Source: Craurococcus roseus (lineage in GTDB: Bacteria > Pseudomonadota > Alphaproteobacteria > Acetobacterales > Acetobacteraceae). Taken from it: a DNA stretch of 64,000 nucleotides. The stretch is from assembly GCF_039523795.1 (NCBI RefSeq), contig NZ_BAAAFZ010000021.1, positions 1 to 64,000 of the forward strand, written 5' to 3'. Positions 1-8,173 of the stretch are shown one piece after another (position 1 is the first letter of the stretch; each line of letters begins with the position of its first letter). Under the pieces are notes generated by a model, which was not told the DNA's origin, made no database searches, and was given only the letters and a program-made list of their open reading frames with translations. Both the position numbers and the translations under genes were made by a program.

Positions 1-60
1 ATGGGGGCGCCGCTGCTCCGCCGCGTCGCCCGCCGCCGACCGTCCAACAGGCACTGAGCG

Positions 61-92
61 GCCGGGGCGCCGCAGGCGAGGCGCGCCCCGGC
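61..92 (-). terminator. GC-rich hairpin after rplI
   Basis: A perfect 10-base inverted repeat (GCCGGGGCGC at 61-70, complement at 83-92, 12-base loop) lies just past the rplI stop codon. There is no T-run after it on the minus strand, so it may be a Rho-assisted or simple 3'-end-stabilising hairpin rather than a classical intrinsic terminator. Bases 1-60 hold nothing I can assign. Confidence 0.4.
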
Positions 93-98
93 GGCGCT

Positions 99-656
99 TC
101 AGCCCCGGTCGTCCGCCGCCGCGCCCAGCTCCGCCCGCAGTTCGTCTTCCAGGCTCGGCTCCTCCTCGCGGGCGATCTCTTCGCCGCGGGCCTGCTTTTC
201 CGCCTCTTCGGGGCTGCGCGCCACGTTCACCGTGACCGGCAGTTGCACCTCCGGGTGCAGCTCGACGCGCACCGTGGTCAGCCCCACGGCCTTGATCGGC
301 TGCTCCAGCAGCACCTGCTGGCGGGTGATGGACAGCCCGCCCGCGGTGCAGGCTTCCGCGATGTCGCGCGCCGAAACCGAGCCGTAGAGCCCGCCGCCCT
401 CGCCCGCCGAGCGGATGATGGTGACGGAAAGCCCCTGCACGCGCTCGGCCACCCGCTCCGCCTCCTCGCGGCGCTTCAGGTTCTGCGCCTCGAGCTGGGC
501 ACGCTGCTCTTCGAAGCGCGCCAGATTGTCCTTGTTGGCGCGGATCGCCTTGCCCTGGGGCAGGAGGAAGTTGCGGGCGTAGCCGGGGCGGACCTTCACC
601 ACCTCGCCCATTTGCCCGAGCTTGTCCACGCGTTGCATCAAGATGAGTTCGATCAT
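99..656 (-). CDS. rplI: 50S ribosomal protein L9
   Basis: Large-subunit protein L9, which binds 23S rRNA near the L1 stalk and helps maintain reading frame. The N-terminal domain is plain: MIELILMQRVDKLGQMGEVV, followed by the L9 signature GYARNFLLPQGKA at about residues 25-37. At 185 residues it is longer than the usual roughly 150; the excess is an acidic Glu/Ala-rich C-terminal tail (about 150-185). It is the last gene of the leftward rpsF-rpsR-DUF2232-rplI operon, 14 bases after the DUF2232 stop. This order is standard in alphaproteobacteria. Confidence 0.96.
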   Translation of the reverse strand: MIELILMQRVDKLGQMGEVVKVRPGYARNFLLPQGKAIRANKDNLARFEEQRAQLEAQNLKRREEAERVAERVQGLSVTIIRSAGEGGGLYGSVSARDIAEACTAGGLSITRQQVLLEQPIKAVGLTTVRVELHPEVQLPVTVNVARSPEEAEKQARGEEIAREEEPSLEDELRAELGAAADDRG

Positions 657-670
657 CGTTCAGGCCCTTT

Positions 671-1606
671 TCAAACGGAAGGCGGCGCCGGGGCGCGCCG
701 CCGGAACTGGTCGTAGAGGCCGAGCCCGACCAAGGCCGGCCCCATCACTTGCAGGAACAACGCCAGCAGCACGTAGAACAGCGCCAGCATCGGCACCCGT
801 CCCGCCCGGCCCTTCGCCCGCGCGTGGACACCGGCGACTCCCATGACCAACAGCGGCACCAAGAGCAGCAGCAGCGCCGAAACCGGAGCCGCGTCCGCTT
901 CCGCGGGGACGGCAAGGAACGCGCCGGTGGCCAGCGCAGGCAGCAGCGGGTACCAGCCGGGCAGGCGCACCGCGGACGGGTCGGGCAAGGGCGGCACGGC
1001 GACGCCCCACCGCAGCAGGGCCCGCCGCGCCGCGAAGCCGTTGCCCAACAGCGCCACGGCCGACAGGAAACCGATCGCCGCCGCCTTCACCCGCACCACT
1101 TGGCTCAGCACCGGCTCGGGGACGGCGAAGCCGGCACGGCCCAGCGTCGTTTCGAGCATCGCCCGCATGGTGGCTTGCAGGCCCTCGCCGCCGGCCAGGA
1201 ACAGCACCGCGAGCAGCAACACCGCCACCGGCCACAAGCCGAGCAACGCCAGGGGCAACGCCGGCTGGAACGCGCCGCCCGCGCCGCGCAGCCCCGCCGC
1301 CAGCAGCAGCGCCGCCGGCGCGCCGAACAGCGCAAGGAACGCCAAGGCCGCCGCGAAGCCGCTCAAGGTCCAAAGCAGCGCGACCGCCAGCGCCACCGCC
1401 GCTGCCGCGACGCCGGGACCGAAGCCCAGGCCGGCCGCGAACAAGGGGAAAGGGGACAGCCAAAACAGCGCCGCGCCCAAAGGCAGCCCGCGGAGGGCCC
1501 AAAGGGCGGCGGCGGCGGCGGCGAAGCCGGCGGCGCCCACGGCCAACAGCCGCGGGTCCGACAGGAGCCCAGGTCCTTGCGGCCGCGTTCCCGACACCGC
1601 CTTCAC
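671..1606 (-). CDS. DUF2232 family multi-pass membrane protein
   Basis: About 311 residues with roughly eight hydrophobic segments rich in Ala, Leu and Gly; the first charged cluster is at the N terminus (MKAVSGTRPQGPG). The family (DUF2232, related to YybS of Bacillus) sits between rpsR and rplI in many alphaproteobacteria and has no established function. Here it is in the same place, reading with both ribosomal genes, so it should be co-transcribed. Several overlapping ORFs on the plus strand in this stretch are compositional shadows. The identification rests on position, length and topology more than on a motif. Confidence 0.8.
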   Translation of the reverse strand: MKAVSGTRPQGPGLLSDPRLLAVGAAGFAAAAAALWALRGLPLGAALFWLSPFPLFAAGLGFGPGVAAAAVALAVALLWTLSGFAAALAFLALFGAPAALLLAAGLRGAGGAFQPALPLALLGLWPVAVLLLAVLFLAGGEGLQATMRAMLETTLGRAGFAVPEPVLSQVVRVKAAAIGFLSAVALLGNGFAARRALLRWGVAVPPLPDPSAVRLPGWYPLLPALATGAFLAVPAEADAAPVSALLLLLVPLLVMGVAGVHARAKGRAGRVPMLALFYVLLALFLQVMGPALVGLGLYDQFRRRAPAPPSV

Positions 1607-1672
1607 CCTCCGCGGCCCGACCGGCGCCGCCGCCCGGGGGCGGCAGCGCCCGGCCGGCGGCCGGAACCCGCC

Positions 1673-1963
1673 CTAGTCGTTGATGACGTAAGGCAGCAGC
1701 GCCAGGAAGCGGGCGCGCTTGATGGCCAGCGCCAGTTCGCGCTGCTTCTTGGCGCTCACCGCGGTGATGCGGCTCGGCACGATCTTGCCGCGCTCCGACA
1801 GGAAGCGGGACAGGAGGCGCACGTCCTTGTAGTCGATCTTCGGCGCGTTCGGGCCGGAGAACGGGCAGGACTTGCGGCGGCGGTAGAAGGGCCGGCGGGC
1901 GCCGACGGCAGGGCGGCGCGCGGCGGGGCTCGGCTCGGTGCCGGCCTGGATCTGGTCGGACAT
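1673..1963 (-). CDS. rpsR: 30S ribosomal protein S18
   Basis: Small-subunit protein S18, partner of S6 on the platform of the 30S subunit. The conserved core is clear: RRKSCPFSG, then IDYKDVRLLSRFLSERGKI and the basic stretch SRITAVSAKKQRELALAIKR. At 96 residues it carries about 20 extra N-terminal residues (Pro/Ala/Arg-rich) compared with E. coli S18. A GAGGAG ribosome binding site lies about 9 bases before the ATG, inside the 3' end of rpsF, and only six bases separate the two genes, so translation is probably coupled. Confidence 0.97.
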   Translation of the reverse strand: MSDQIQAGTEPSPAARRPAVGARRPFYRRRKSCPFSGPNAPKIDYKDVRLLSRFLSERGKIVPSRITAVSAKKQRELALAIKRARFLALLPYVIND

Positions 1964-1969
1964 GCTTGG

Positions 1970-2446
1970 TTACTCCTCGGAGCCCGGCGCCGGCGTTTCT
2001 ATCTCCTCGCGCGGGCGGGCGCGGAATTCCTCGCGTTCGTCGCTCCGCTCGCGGGTGCGGCCGGAGCCGAAGCGCCCGGCCGGGCGCGGGCCTCGGAAGC
2101 CGCGGTCGCGGTCGCGCTCGTCGCTGCGGCGGGACAGGATGGCGGAAGGCGCCTCGTCGATCGCTTCGACGCGCAGCGTCATCTCGCGCAGCACGTCCTC
2201 GTGCAAGCCGAGTTGGCGCCGCGCTTCCTGCACTGCGGCCGGCGGCGCGTCGATGCCGAGGAGCATGTAGTGCGCCTTGCGGTTCTTCTTGATGCGGTAC
2301 GCCAAGCCGCGCAGGCCCCAGTACTCGCGCTTGCGAACCTCACCGCCCCCCTCGACGACCGAGGCGGCGACCTGGTCGGCGATGGCTTCGACCTGCTGTT
2401 GCGTGACGTCATTGCGCGCGATGAGCACGCATTCGTAAAGCGGCAT
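1970..2446 (-). CDS. rpsF: 30S ribosomal protein S6
   Basis: Small-subunit protein S6. The start MPLYECVLIARNDVTQQQVE and the motif YWGLRGLAYRIKKNRKAHYM are diagnostic. At 158 residues it is longer than the E. coli protein; the extra is an Arg/Glu/Pro-rich C-terminal tail from about residue 110. Such low-complexity S6 tails are common in alphaproteobacteria. A GAGGGG ribosome binding site precedes the ATG. It is the first gene of the operon, and S6:S18 complexes autoregulate such operons through the 5' leader in other bacteria; I could not confirm the leader motif here. Confidence 0.96.
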   Translation of the reverse strand: MPLYECVLIARNDVTQQQVEAIADQVAASVVEGGGEVRKREYWGLRGLAYRIKKNRKAHYMLLGIDAPPAAVQEARRQLGLHEDVLREMTLRVEAIDEAPSAILSRRSDERDRDRGFRGPRPAGRFGSGRTRERSDEREEFRARPREEIETPAPGSEE

Positions 2447-2540
2447 GTGTCCCCTCTGGCTGGCTCAGCCCCGCACCCGGAACGGGCGCCAAAACGGGCA
2501 TAGCCGCGCGCGGTGCCTCCGCGGCGGCAGGGAAGCGGGG

Positions 2541-2569
2541 CGTTAAGCACAAACGCGCGTGAGGGGCAA
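2541..2569 (-). promoter_or_regulatory. Possible promoter of the rpsF operon
   Basis: On the minus strand TTGCCC (2564-2569) and TTAACG (2541-2546) are 17 bases apart, about 95 bases upstream of rpsF. The -35 match is fair and the -10 match weak, so this is a candidate only. The interval 2447-2728 separates divergent rpsF and the AraC gene and must hold promoters for both. Confidence 0.3.
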
Positions 2570-2728
2570 GGGCGGCGTCGCCGCGGCGACGGGTCGCCCG
2601 GTCGGCTCGACGACAACCAACGGCGATTCACATTTTCAGGAACGAGCAACCATTCCTTTTGCGGCGGAGCGTTCCGTGCCAACTCTCGACGCAACCATCG
2701 CGCGTACGCTTCCGCGGGCGGAGGTGTG

Positions 2729-3607
2729 ATGATTCAGGTCGTTGCGGCGAACCCGGTCGTTCCGGCAGAGCCCTTATGGAAGGCCCCGAGCCTCGCCATC
2801 GAGCGGGCGACGAACTGGGACCGGGTGTCGGTCGCCGTCTTCCGACGGGGCAACGGGGAGGGCATGTGGCGCAATCCTTGGCACCGCATCGTTCTTTCTG
2901 CAGCGCTGATCGGCCCCATCGCGCAAAGCTTCGACGGTGGCCCCACCCGTCGCTTCACGCTGCGTCCGGGCACCCTCGGCTTCTACCCCGCCGGCATCCA
3001 GGTCGGGGTGTCGCACGGGCCAGGCAGGGTGTTCCAAGTCCTACAGGACCCACTCTTATACCGCGACCTGATGGCGGAAGTCGGCGGTGGGACATCCATC
3101 GGACCGATCAGCGACTTCGCGGACCCCTTGGTCGAGCAAATCGTGCGCAGCTTGGCGCTGGAGGTCGGGAGCGACCCAGCGGACCGCTTGCTGGTGGACG
3201 GCTTGAGCGTGGCCTTAGCGGTGCAACTCACGCGCCGGTTCTCGGCCGCCTGGAAGCCGCAAGACCCCGAGGCGCGCGGCTTGTCGCGCGAACGGCTCTG
3301 GCGCGTGCTGGACCACATCGAGGCGCATCTCGGCGAAGAACTATCGTTGGTTGAGCTCGCCAACGTCGCTTGCCTCAGCCCCTTCCATTTCAGCCGCTGT
3401 TTCAAGCAATCGATGGGTGTCGGGCTGCAGCGCTACGTTGTCGGGCGCCGCGTAGAACGGGCGCGGGAGATGATCCGCCGGACGACCGAGCCGCTCGCGG
3501 CCATAGCGCAGGCGCTCGGCTTCTCCGACCAAAGCCACTTCACCCAGGTGTTCCGGCGCGAAACCGGGGCGACCCCCGCCCGATTTCGCGCCGCCACGGT
3601 GGCCTGA
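2729..3607 (+). CDS. AraC-family transcriptional regulator
   Basis: A 292-residue AraC/XylS-type regulator. The C-terminal third has the two helix-turn-helix motifs: HIEAHLGEELSLVELANVAC then SPFHFSRCFKQSMG, and the second HTH, LAAIAQALGFSDQSHFTQVF, followed by FRRETGATPARFR, the family signature. The N-terminal part (about 1-180) is a divergent sensor domain with no ligand I can name. I chose the ATG at 2729 because GGAGGTG sits five bases before it; the open frame runs back to 2513 but without a binding site. It is divergent from rpsF and its target is unknown. A proline-rich plus-strand frame overlaps its end but is a shadow. Confidence 0.9.
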   Translation: MIQVVAANPVVPAEPLWKAPSLAIERATNWDRVSVAVFRRGNGEGMWRNPWHRIVLSAALIGPIAQSFDGGPTRRFTLRPGTLGFYPAGIQVGVSHGPGRVFQVLQDPLLYRDLMAEVGGGTSIGPISDFADPLVEQIVRSLALEVGSDPADRLLVDGLSVALAVQLTRRFSAAWKPQDPEARGLSRERLWRVLDHIEAHLGEELSLVELANVACLSPFHFSRCFKQSMGVGLQRYVVGRRVERAREMIRRTTEPLAAIAQALGFSDQSHFTQVFRRETGATPARFRAATVA

Positions 3608-3945
3608 AGGGCGCCGCGGCCCTTGCCCGGCAGGTCAGCAAGAATCCACCAGACCTCGGCAATCCCCTCCGAGCCCGGCCGCCCCCCCACTCCTAGGATG
3701 CCAGCGTGGGGTCGATCCGGTTCACCGGCATGGACAGCGGAGCGAAGGAACGAGACGAGGGCGCCGCCGCGGCGACGCTGCGGGCCGCAGCTCTGGACCG
3801 CCTGCGACAGGCGGCAGCGGGCCGCGACGCGGAGCGCTTCGAGAGGCTCGTCTGGGCGGCGCTCGACCTCCTCGACTGCGCCCGGTCCGTGTCCGGGCAC
3901 CGGAACGGCGGCCCGCGTCCGATCGCAAGCAAGGAGGAGTATTCC
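3608..3945 (+). other. Leader region upstream of aquaporin with in-frame open sequence
   Basis: No separate gene is assigned. From about 3706 the aquaporin reading frame stays open and would encode an Ala/Arg/Glu-rich amphipathic stretch (for example RLRQAAAGRDAERFERLVWA) before the aquaporin start. It could be a small upstream gene in frame, an N-terminal extension, or chance. The strong ribosome binding site at 3931-3937 favours a start at 3946. Confidence 0.3.
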
Positions 3946-4722
3946 GTGTTCCGCAAGCTCACCGCCGAGTTCCTCGGCACCCTCTGGCTGGTCCTGGGGG
4001 GGTGCGGCGCCGCCGTGCTCGCCGCCAAATTCCCGGAGGTCGGCATCGGCCTCGTGGGCGTCTCGTTCGCCTTCGGCCTCACCGTGCTCACCATGGCCTA
4101 CACCATCGGCCACATCTCCGGCTGCCACCTGAACCCCGCCGTCACGCTCGGCTTGGTCGCCGCGGGGCGGTTCAAGCCGTCCCAGGCGCCGGGTTACGTC
4201 GCGGCGCAGGTGCTCGGCGCCGTCGCCGGCGCGGCGGTCCTGTTCGTCATCGCCTCCGGCAAGGCCGGCTTCGACGCCGCCGCCGGCTTCGCCACCAACG
4301 GCTATGGCGCCGCCTCGCCGGGTGGCTACGGCTTCGCCGCGGCCCTGCTCACCGAAATGGCGATGACGTTCTTCTTCCTGCTCATCATCCTGGGCGCCAC
4401 CTCCGAGCGCGCGCCCAAGGACTTCGCGCCCATCGCCATCGGCCTGGGCCTGACCCTGGTTCACCTGATCAGCATCCCGGTGACAAACACCTCGGTGAAC
4501 CCGGCGCGTTCCACTGGCGTCGCGCTGTTCGGGCCGGACGCCGCCTTCGCGCAGCTTTGGCTTTTCTGGGTGGCGCCGATCGCCGGCGCGGCGGCGGCCG
4601 GCTTGGTGCATGCCTGGCTGGGCGCCGAGGACAGCGCGGCCGACCGCGAAGCCGCGGTGCGGGAAGCCATGCGCTCGGCCGGCGAGGCCCTGGCGCCCGC
4701 CACGGCGCGCGAGCCGCGCTGA
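3946..4722 (+). CDS. aqpZ: Aquaporin Z
   Basis: Inner-membrane water channel of the MIP family, 258 residues with six transmembrane segments and two half-helices. Both selectivity motifs are intact: HLNPAVT with N63-P64-A65 and NTSVNPARS with N185-P186-A187. The protein begins (V/M)FRKLTAEFLGTLWLVLGGCG, matching E. coli AqpZ, and Cys20 is kept. I chose the GTG at 3946 because AAGGAGG lies 8 bases upstream and the family starts there. The C-terminal tail is longer and charged (AADREAAVREAM). It is a single gene, ending before a strong bidirectional hairpin. Confidence 0.95.
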   Translation: MFRKLTAEFLGTLWLVLGGCGAAVLAAKFPEVGIGLVGVSFAFGLTVLTMAYTIGHISGCHLNPAVTLGLVAAGRFKPSQAPGYVAAQVLGAVAGAAVLFVIASGKAGFDAAAGFATNGYGAASPGGYGFAAALLTEMAMTFFFLLIILGATSERAPKDFAPIAIGLGLTLVHLISIPVTNTSVNPARSTGVALFGPDAAFAQLWLFWVAPIAGAAAAGLVHAWLGAEDSAADREAAVREAMRSAGEALAPATAREPR

Positions 4723-4744
4723 ACTGCTCCGCCGCGCGGCCGGA

Positions 4745-4779
4745 ACCGCGGCCGGGAAGCCCGCCTTCCCGGCCGCGGT
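4745..4779. terminator. Bidirectional hairpin between aqpZ and the GH19 gene
   Basis: A perfect 14-base inverted repeat (ACCGCGGCCGGGAA at 4745-4758, complement at 4766-4779, 7-base loop) fills the gap between two convergent genes. It lacks a T-run on either strand, but its length and placement argue for a shared terminator. Confidence 0.65.
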
Positions 4780-4787
4780 GCCCCCCG

Positions 4788-5606
4788 CTACGCAGCCGCC
4801 TTCTTCCCGGACGCCTTTTCGAGCGCCGACCATGTTTCCGGCGAGACGATGCCGTCCGCCACGAGCTGGCGCTCGGAGTGGAAGCGCAGAACGGCCACCT
4901 CGGTACCGGGTCCGAAATCGCCGTCAATCGCCACGGCGAAGCCCAGGTCCCGGAGCAAGGACTGCAGCCGCGCCACGCCCTCGCCCTTGGAGCCGCGCCG
5001 CAGCACCGGGCGGTCGTCGTTGGCGGCCACCGCGCCCGAGAGCGGTATGCCTTCGATCCGCGCCAGCGCCGCCTTGGCCTTCGCCGCCAGGGTGCGCCGG
5101 TCCTCCAGCCCGTTCAGGCCGCCGTTGATCAGCTTTGTGACCCGCAACAGGTCGTCACGGTCGCAGGCTTCGTTGATCTTCCGGCGCTTCCAGTATTCGC
5201 AAGCGATTCGGGACGAGAGCACAGGCTCGGCCGCCCGCGCCGGGTCGGCCACCAAGTCGACGCTCAGCGCCTCGCCTTACTCCCGGTAGTTCGCCCGCTC
5301 GGTGAGCTGTAGCAGTCCGCGCCCCTTGAAGCGCCGGCCGTCGCCTGGCTCCGTGTTGCCGAGGTCTTTCCGGCCTTCGTAGGCGTCACCGCTGGCGAAC
5401 TCCTCGGTGGTGCGGAACCCCGCGGACTCGTGGCAGGTCTGAGCCAGGAAATGCGCGATCCGCAGGCGGTCGGTGATGCCGTAGCCTTCGAGCGCCGGCC
5501 GCAACGCCTCGCCGACCTCGGCGATGATCGCGTCCTGGCGTTCCGCGGCCTTGCCGCTGAACCGGGGCGCGACCTCGCGCATCGTCTGGCTATCTATGGT
5601 AATCAT
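4788..5606 (-). pseudogene. GH19 endolysin/chitinase with peptidoglycan-binding domain, interrupted by TAA
   Basis: The gene reads as one frame from ATG 5606 to 4788 except for a TAA at 5277-5279 (codon 110 of 273). The N-terminal part has the GH19 catalytic region (HFLAQTCHESAGFRTTEEF, with the expected catalytic glutamates near residues 60 and 68, then RRFKGRGLLQLT and RANYRE). After the stop the frame continues GEALSVDLVADP and on to a C-terminal PG_binding_1 domain (VLRRGSKGEGVARLQSLLRD). The family has Tyr in this position, so TAC or TAT to TAA is the simplest change. Product role: cleavage of cell-wall or chitin glycan. A TTG at 5255 could restart the second half, but it would lack the catalytic core. 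Sequencing error is an alternative. Confidence 0.8.
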
Positions 5607-5716
5607 GGGCGGCGTCTTCCCCCTGCATCGGCAAGGGCGCAGTCCATCGTGCGCTCGCCGGCTCGCAGGCGGCCGTGACGCGGCGCACAACCTGGGGCGC
5701 CGCGTCCGCTCCCTCC

Positions 5717-6169
5717 TCAACGGATCGAGACGGTCAACCGGTACGCGGCGTTGCCGCGCGTGGAGCCGACGACGAGGTGGGCGCCCGTCCGCAGGAGCAC
5801 GCCCGTCCACCGGGTCGCGTCGTCGCCTTCCCCAGCGCCGGGCAGCGCCTCCCCGGCGACCTCCGGGATGGAGGCCTTGATCTCCGGCACGGCGCCCGGG
5901 GCGTACACCTGGAACACGGCGTCGCGCTCCAGGGCGGCGATGCGCAGGGTCATGCGCTGGCCGCCGCGCGCCTGGAAGGAGTAGAGCGCGCGTTCGCCGC
6001 GGACCACCGCCCCGCGCACTTCGGCCCCCGACGCGCCGCGCGCGAACCGGACAAGCTCCGCCGTTTGCGCCCACGCGTGGCGATCGATGGCGCCCAACAC
6101 AGCGGCGAACCCGAGCGTTGCTACCCGCCAACGCGACCGAACCGCCTCCAGAACGCCATCCTGCTCCAC
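5717..6169 (-). CDS. Secreted hypothetical protein with pre-peptidase-like beta domain
   Basis: A 150-residue protein from a GTG start with AAGGA about six bases upstream. Residues 10-35 are a signal peptide (RWRVATLGFAAVLGA, with a likely cut after AWA). The remainder looks like a PPC-type beta sandwich: FARGASGAEVRGAV, YSFQARGGQRMTLRI, FQVYAPG, WTGVLLRTGAHLVVGS and a final YRLTVSI. Similar small periplasmic proteins include lysozyme inhibitors of the PliG/MliC kind, and its neighbour is a lytic enzyme gene, but the role is not shown by sequence. About 110 bases separate it from the GH19 gene on the same strand. Confidence 0.6.
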   Translation of the reverse strand: MEQDGVLEAVRSRWRVATLGFAAVLGAIDRHAWAQTAELVRFARGASGAEVRGAVVRGERALYSFQARGGQRMTLRIAALERDAVFQVYAPGAVPEIKASIPEVAGEALPGAGEGDDATRWTGVLLRTGAHLVVGSTRGNAAYRLTVSIR

Positions 6170-6398
6170 ACCGTTTCCTTCACGGCAGCACCCCGCGGGC
6201 CGGGATGGGCGTCAGCCGGGACACGGTCGGAGTCGACCGCGTGCTTGTTCCGCGTACGCAGCATCGTCCCGGCTGAGGCGCTGGCTCGTCGGCCACACCC
6301 GGCGCAGGACGGCCCGCACGCCCCAACACAATCGATGACAAACCGCTGACGTTTCGCTTAAACACCGCCGATACATCCCATCTGGGTGCATTGCGGCC

Positions 6399-7004
6399 TT
6401 GCTCCATCCATCGTTGGTTGCCCTCGCATTGCTGTCGCTCGCCGCGTGCGGTCCGCGTTATTCGCCGGACACCTACGCCACCCGCGCGGTGCAGCAGGCC
6501 AACAAGGTTGAGCAGGCTACCGTCGTCGGCCGCCGCCAAGTGAAGGTGAGCGCGGAGGGCTCGACCGGCGCCGCCACCGGCGCCGCGGCCGGCGGCGTGC
6601 TGGGCGCGCAAGCGCCGGGCGCCGGCATCGTGTCCGCGCTGGGTGGCGTCGGCGGCGCCTTGGTGGGCGGGCTGGTCGGCACCGCCGCCGAGCACACGGT
6701 GGTGGACACCCGCGCCTTCGAGTACGTGGTCCGCACCACCAAGGGCGACCTGCTTTCCGTCACCCAGGCGGACGCGACGCCGCTGGCCATCGGGCAGAAC
6801 GTGCTGCTGATCGCCGGCAACCAAGCGCGCATCGTGCCCGACTACACCTTCGAGCCCGCCGCGACCGCCGCCCGCGCCGAAGCGCCGCGGCCGGCGCAGC
6901 CGGCGCCCGCACCCGCGGCGGCGGAGCCGGCCACGGCGCCGCCTTCGCAGGACGTCGCGCCGCCGCCCGCCCCCGTGACACCGCCTTCAGTGGCCGGCTT
7001 CTGA
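6399..7004 (+). CDS. Glycine-zipper outer-membrane lipoprotein (SlyB/PcpY-like)
   Basis: A 201-residue lipoprotein. The signal peptide ends in a lipobox with LAAC and the lipidated Cys at residue 17. A glycine-zipper segment follows (about 55-100: GAATGAAAGGVLGAQAPGAG, then GGVGGALVGGLVGT), then a conserved beta part (FEYVVRTTKGDLLSVTQ, IGQNVLLIAGNQARIVPDY) as in SlyB/PcpY envelope-integrity proteins, and an Ala/Pro-rich tail. The start is a TTG at 6399 with no good ribosome binding site, so the exact start is uncertain. It is not obviously in an operon. Confidence 0.8.
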   Translation: MLHPSLVALALLSLAACGPRYSPDTYATRAVQQANKVEQATVVGRRQVKVSAEGSTGAATGAAAGGVLGAQAPGAGIVSALGGVGGALVGGLVGTAAEHTVVDTRAFEYVVRTTKGDLLSVTQADATPLAIGQNVLLIAGNQARIVPDYTFEPAATAARAEAPRPAQPAPAPAAAEPATAPPSQDVAPPPAPVTPPSVAGF

Positions 7005-7132
7005 CGCCGGTCGCTGAAGGCGGTGGCGGTGGCGGTGGCGCGGCATCCGGCCGGTTCGCGGCGGACCCTGGGCGGTCTCGACGCGCGGGCCGCCGCCCCC
7101 CCCCAGCGCCCGGGCTCGTTCTCGCGCGTGCG

Positions 7133-7159
7133 TTGACACGTCCCTGACCCGCGTATAGG
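7133..7159 (+). promoter_or_regulatory. Candidate promoter of fabD
   Basis: A perfect -35 hexamer TTGACA (7133-7138) and TATAGG (7154-7159), 15 bases apart, lie about 50 bases before the fabD ATG. The spacing is slightly short, but no better candidate exists between 7005 and 7211. Confidence 0.5.
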
Positions 7160-7211
7160 GCCGCCCCTCCTGCCGCGACGGGAGCGCCGCGCGGCCCGAG
7201 AGGAAACCCCA

Positions 7212-8171
7212 ATGGCCCTCGCCTTCGTCTTCCCCGGCCAGGGGAGCCAAGCCACCGGCATGGGACGCGACCTCGCCGCCGCCTTCCCCATAGCCCGCGA
7301 AACCTTTCAGGAGGCGGACGAGGCGCTCAAGCAGAAGCTCTCGCGCCTGATGTTCGAGGGGCCGCCGGAGGAGCTGACGCTCACCGCCAACGCCCAGCCC
7401 GCGCTGATGGCGCACTCGGTCGCCGTGCTGCGCGTGCTGGAGCGCGAGGGCGGCTTCGACCTCGCGTCCCGCGTCGCCCTGGTCGCCGGCCACTCGCTCG
7501 GCGAGTACAGCGCGCTGACCGCCGCCCGCGCCTTCTCCCTGCCCACCGCCGCCCGGCTGCTGCGCCTGCGCGGCGAGGCCATGCAGCGCGCCACACCGCC
7601 CGGCACCGGCGCCATGGCCGCGCTGCTGGGCGCCGAAGCGGAGCAGGCCTTGGCCATCTGCGCCGAGGCCGCAACCGATCCGGAGACGGGCGAGCGCGAG
7701 GTGGTGGAGGTCGCCAACGACAACGGCGGCGGCCAAGTGGTCGTCTCCGGCGCCAAGGCTGCGGTGGAGCGCGCGGTGGAGGCGGCGAAGGCCGCGGGCG
7801 TGAAGCGCGCCATGCTGCTGCCCGTGTCCGCGCCCTTCCACTGCGCCCTGATGTCTCCCGCCGCCGACGCCATGGCCGAGGCGTTGGAGGACGCGGGGAT
7901 CGCGCGGCCCGTCGTGCCCGTCGTCGCCAACGTCAGCGCCGACAAGGCGACCGACCCGGCGGAGATCCGCGGCCTCCTGGTCAAGCAGGTGACGGCCACC
8001 GTGCGCTGGCGCGAATGCGTCGCCGCCATGGTGGCGATGGGCTGCGACCGCTTCGCCGAGCTGGGCGCCGGCAAGGTGCTGACCGGCCTGATGAAGCGAA
8101 ACGCGCCGGACGCCCAGGCCGCGGCCGTAGGCACGCCGGCCGACGTCGAGGCGTTCCTGAAGACGCTATAG
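7212..8171 (+). CDS. fabD: Malonyl-CoA:ACP transacylase
   Basis: Moves malonyl from CoA to acyl carrier protein to supply chain-extender units for fatty-acid synthesis (cytosolic). 319 residues, the normal length. The N-terminal motif VFPGQGSQ (G9-Q13), the active-site GHSLGEYSAL with nucleophile Ser95, and PVSAPFHC with catalytic His at about 210 are all present. AGAGGAAA precedes the ATG. It starts a run that includes an acetyltransferase gene, fabG and, a kilobase later, acpP and fabF, the usual fab cluster layout. Confidence 0.96.
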   Translation: MALAFVFPGQGSQATGMGRDLAAAFPIARETFQEADEALKQKLSRLMFEGPPEELTLTANAQPALMAHSVAVLRVLEREGGFDLASRVALVAGHSLGEYSALTAARAFSLPTAARLLRLRGEAMQRATPPGTGAMAALLGAEAEQALAICAEAATDPETGEREVVEVANDNGGGQVVVSGAKAAVERAVEAAKAAGVKRAMLLPVSAPFHCALMSPAADAMAEALEDAGIARPVVPVVANVSADKATDPAEIRGLLVKQVTATVRWRECVAAMVAMGCDRFAELGAGKVLTGLMKRNAPDAQAAAVGTPADVEAFLKTL

Positions 8172-8173
8172 CC

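Noticed and set aside
1..57. Short ATG-to-TGA frame at the left edge
   Set aside because: 18 codons without support on either strand; could be the end of something outside the window.
749..2503. Very long plus-strand open frame antisense to rplI-rpsF
   Set aside because: Composition is Arg/Gln/Ala-rich with no fold; it is the shadow of four ribosomal-operon genes in GC-rich DNA.
7081..7110. C-run near 7097-7105 as a phase-variable tract
   Set aside because: It is intergenic, short, and ordinary for this composition.
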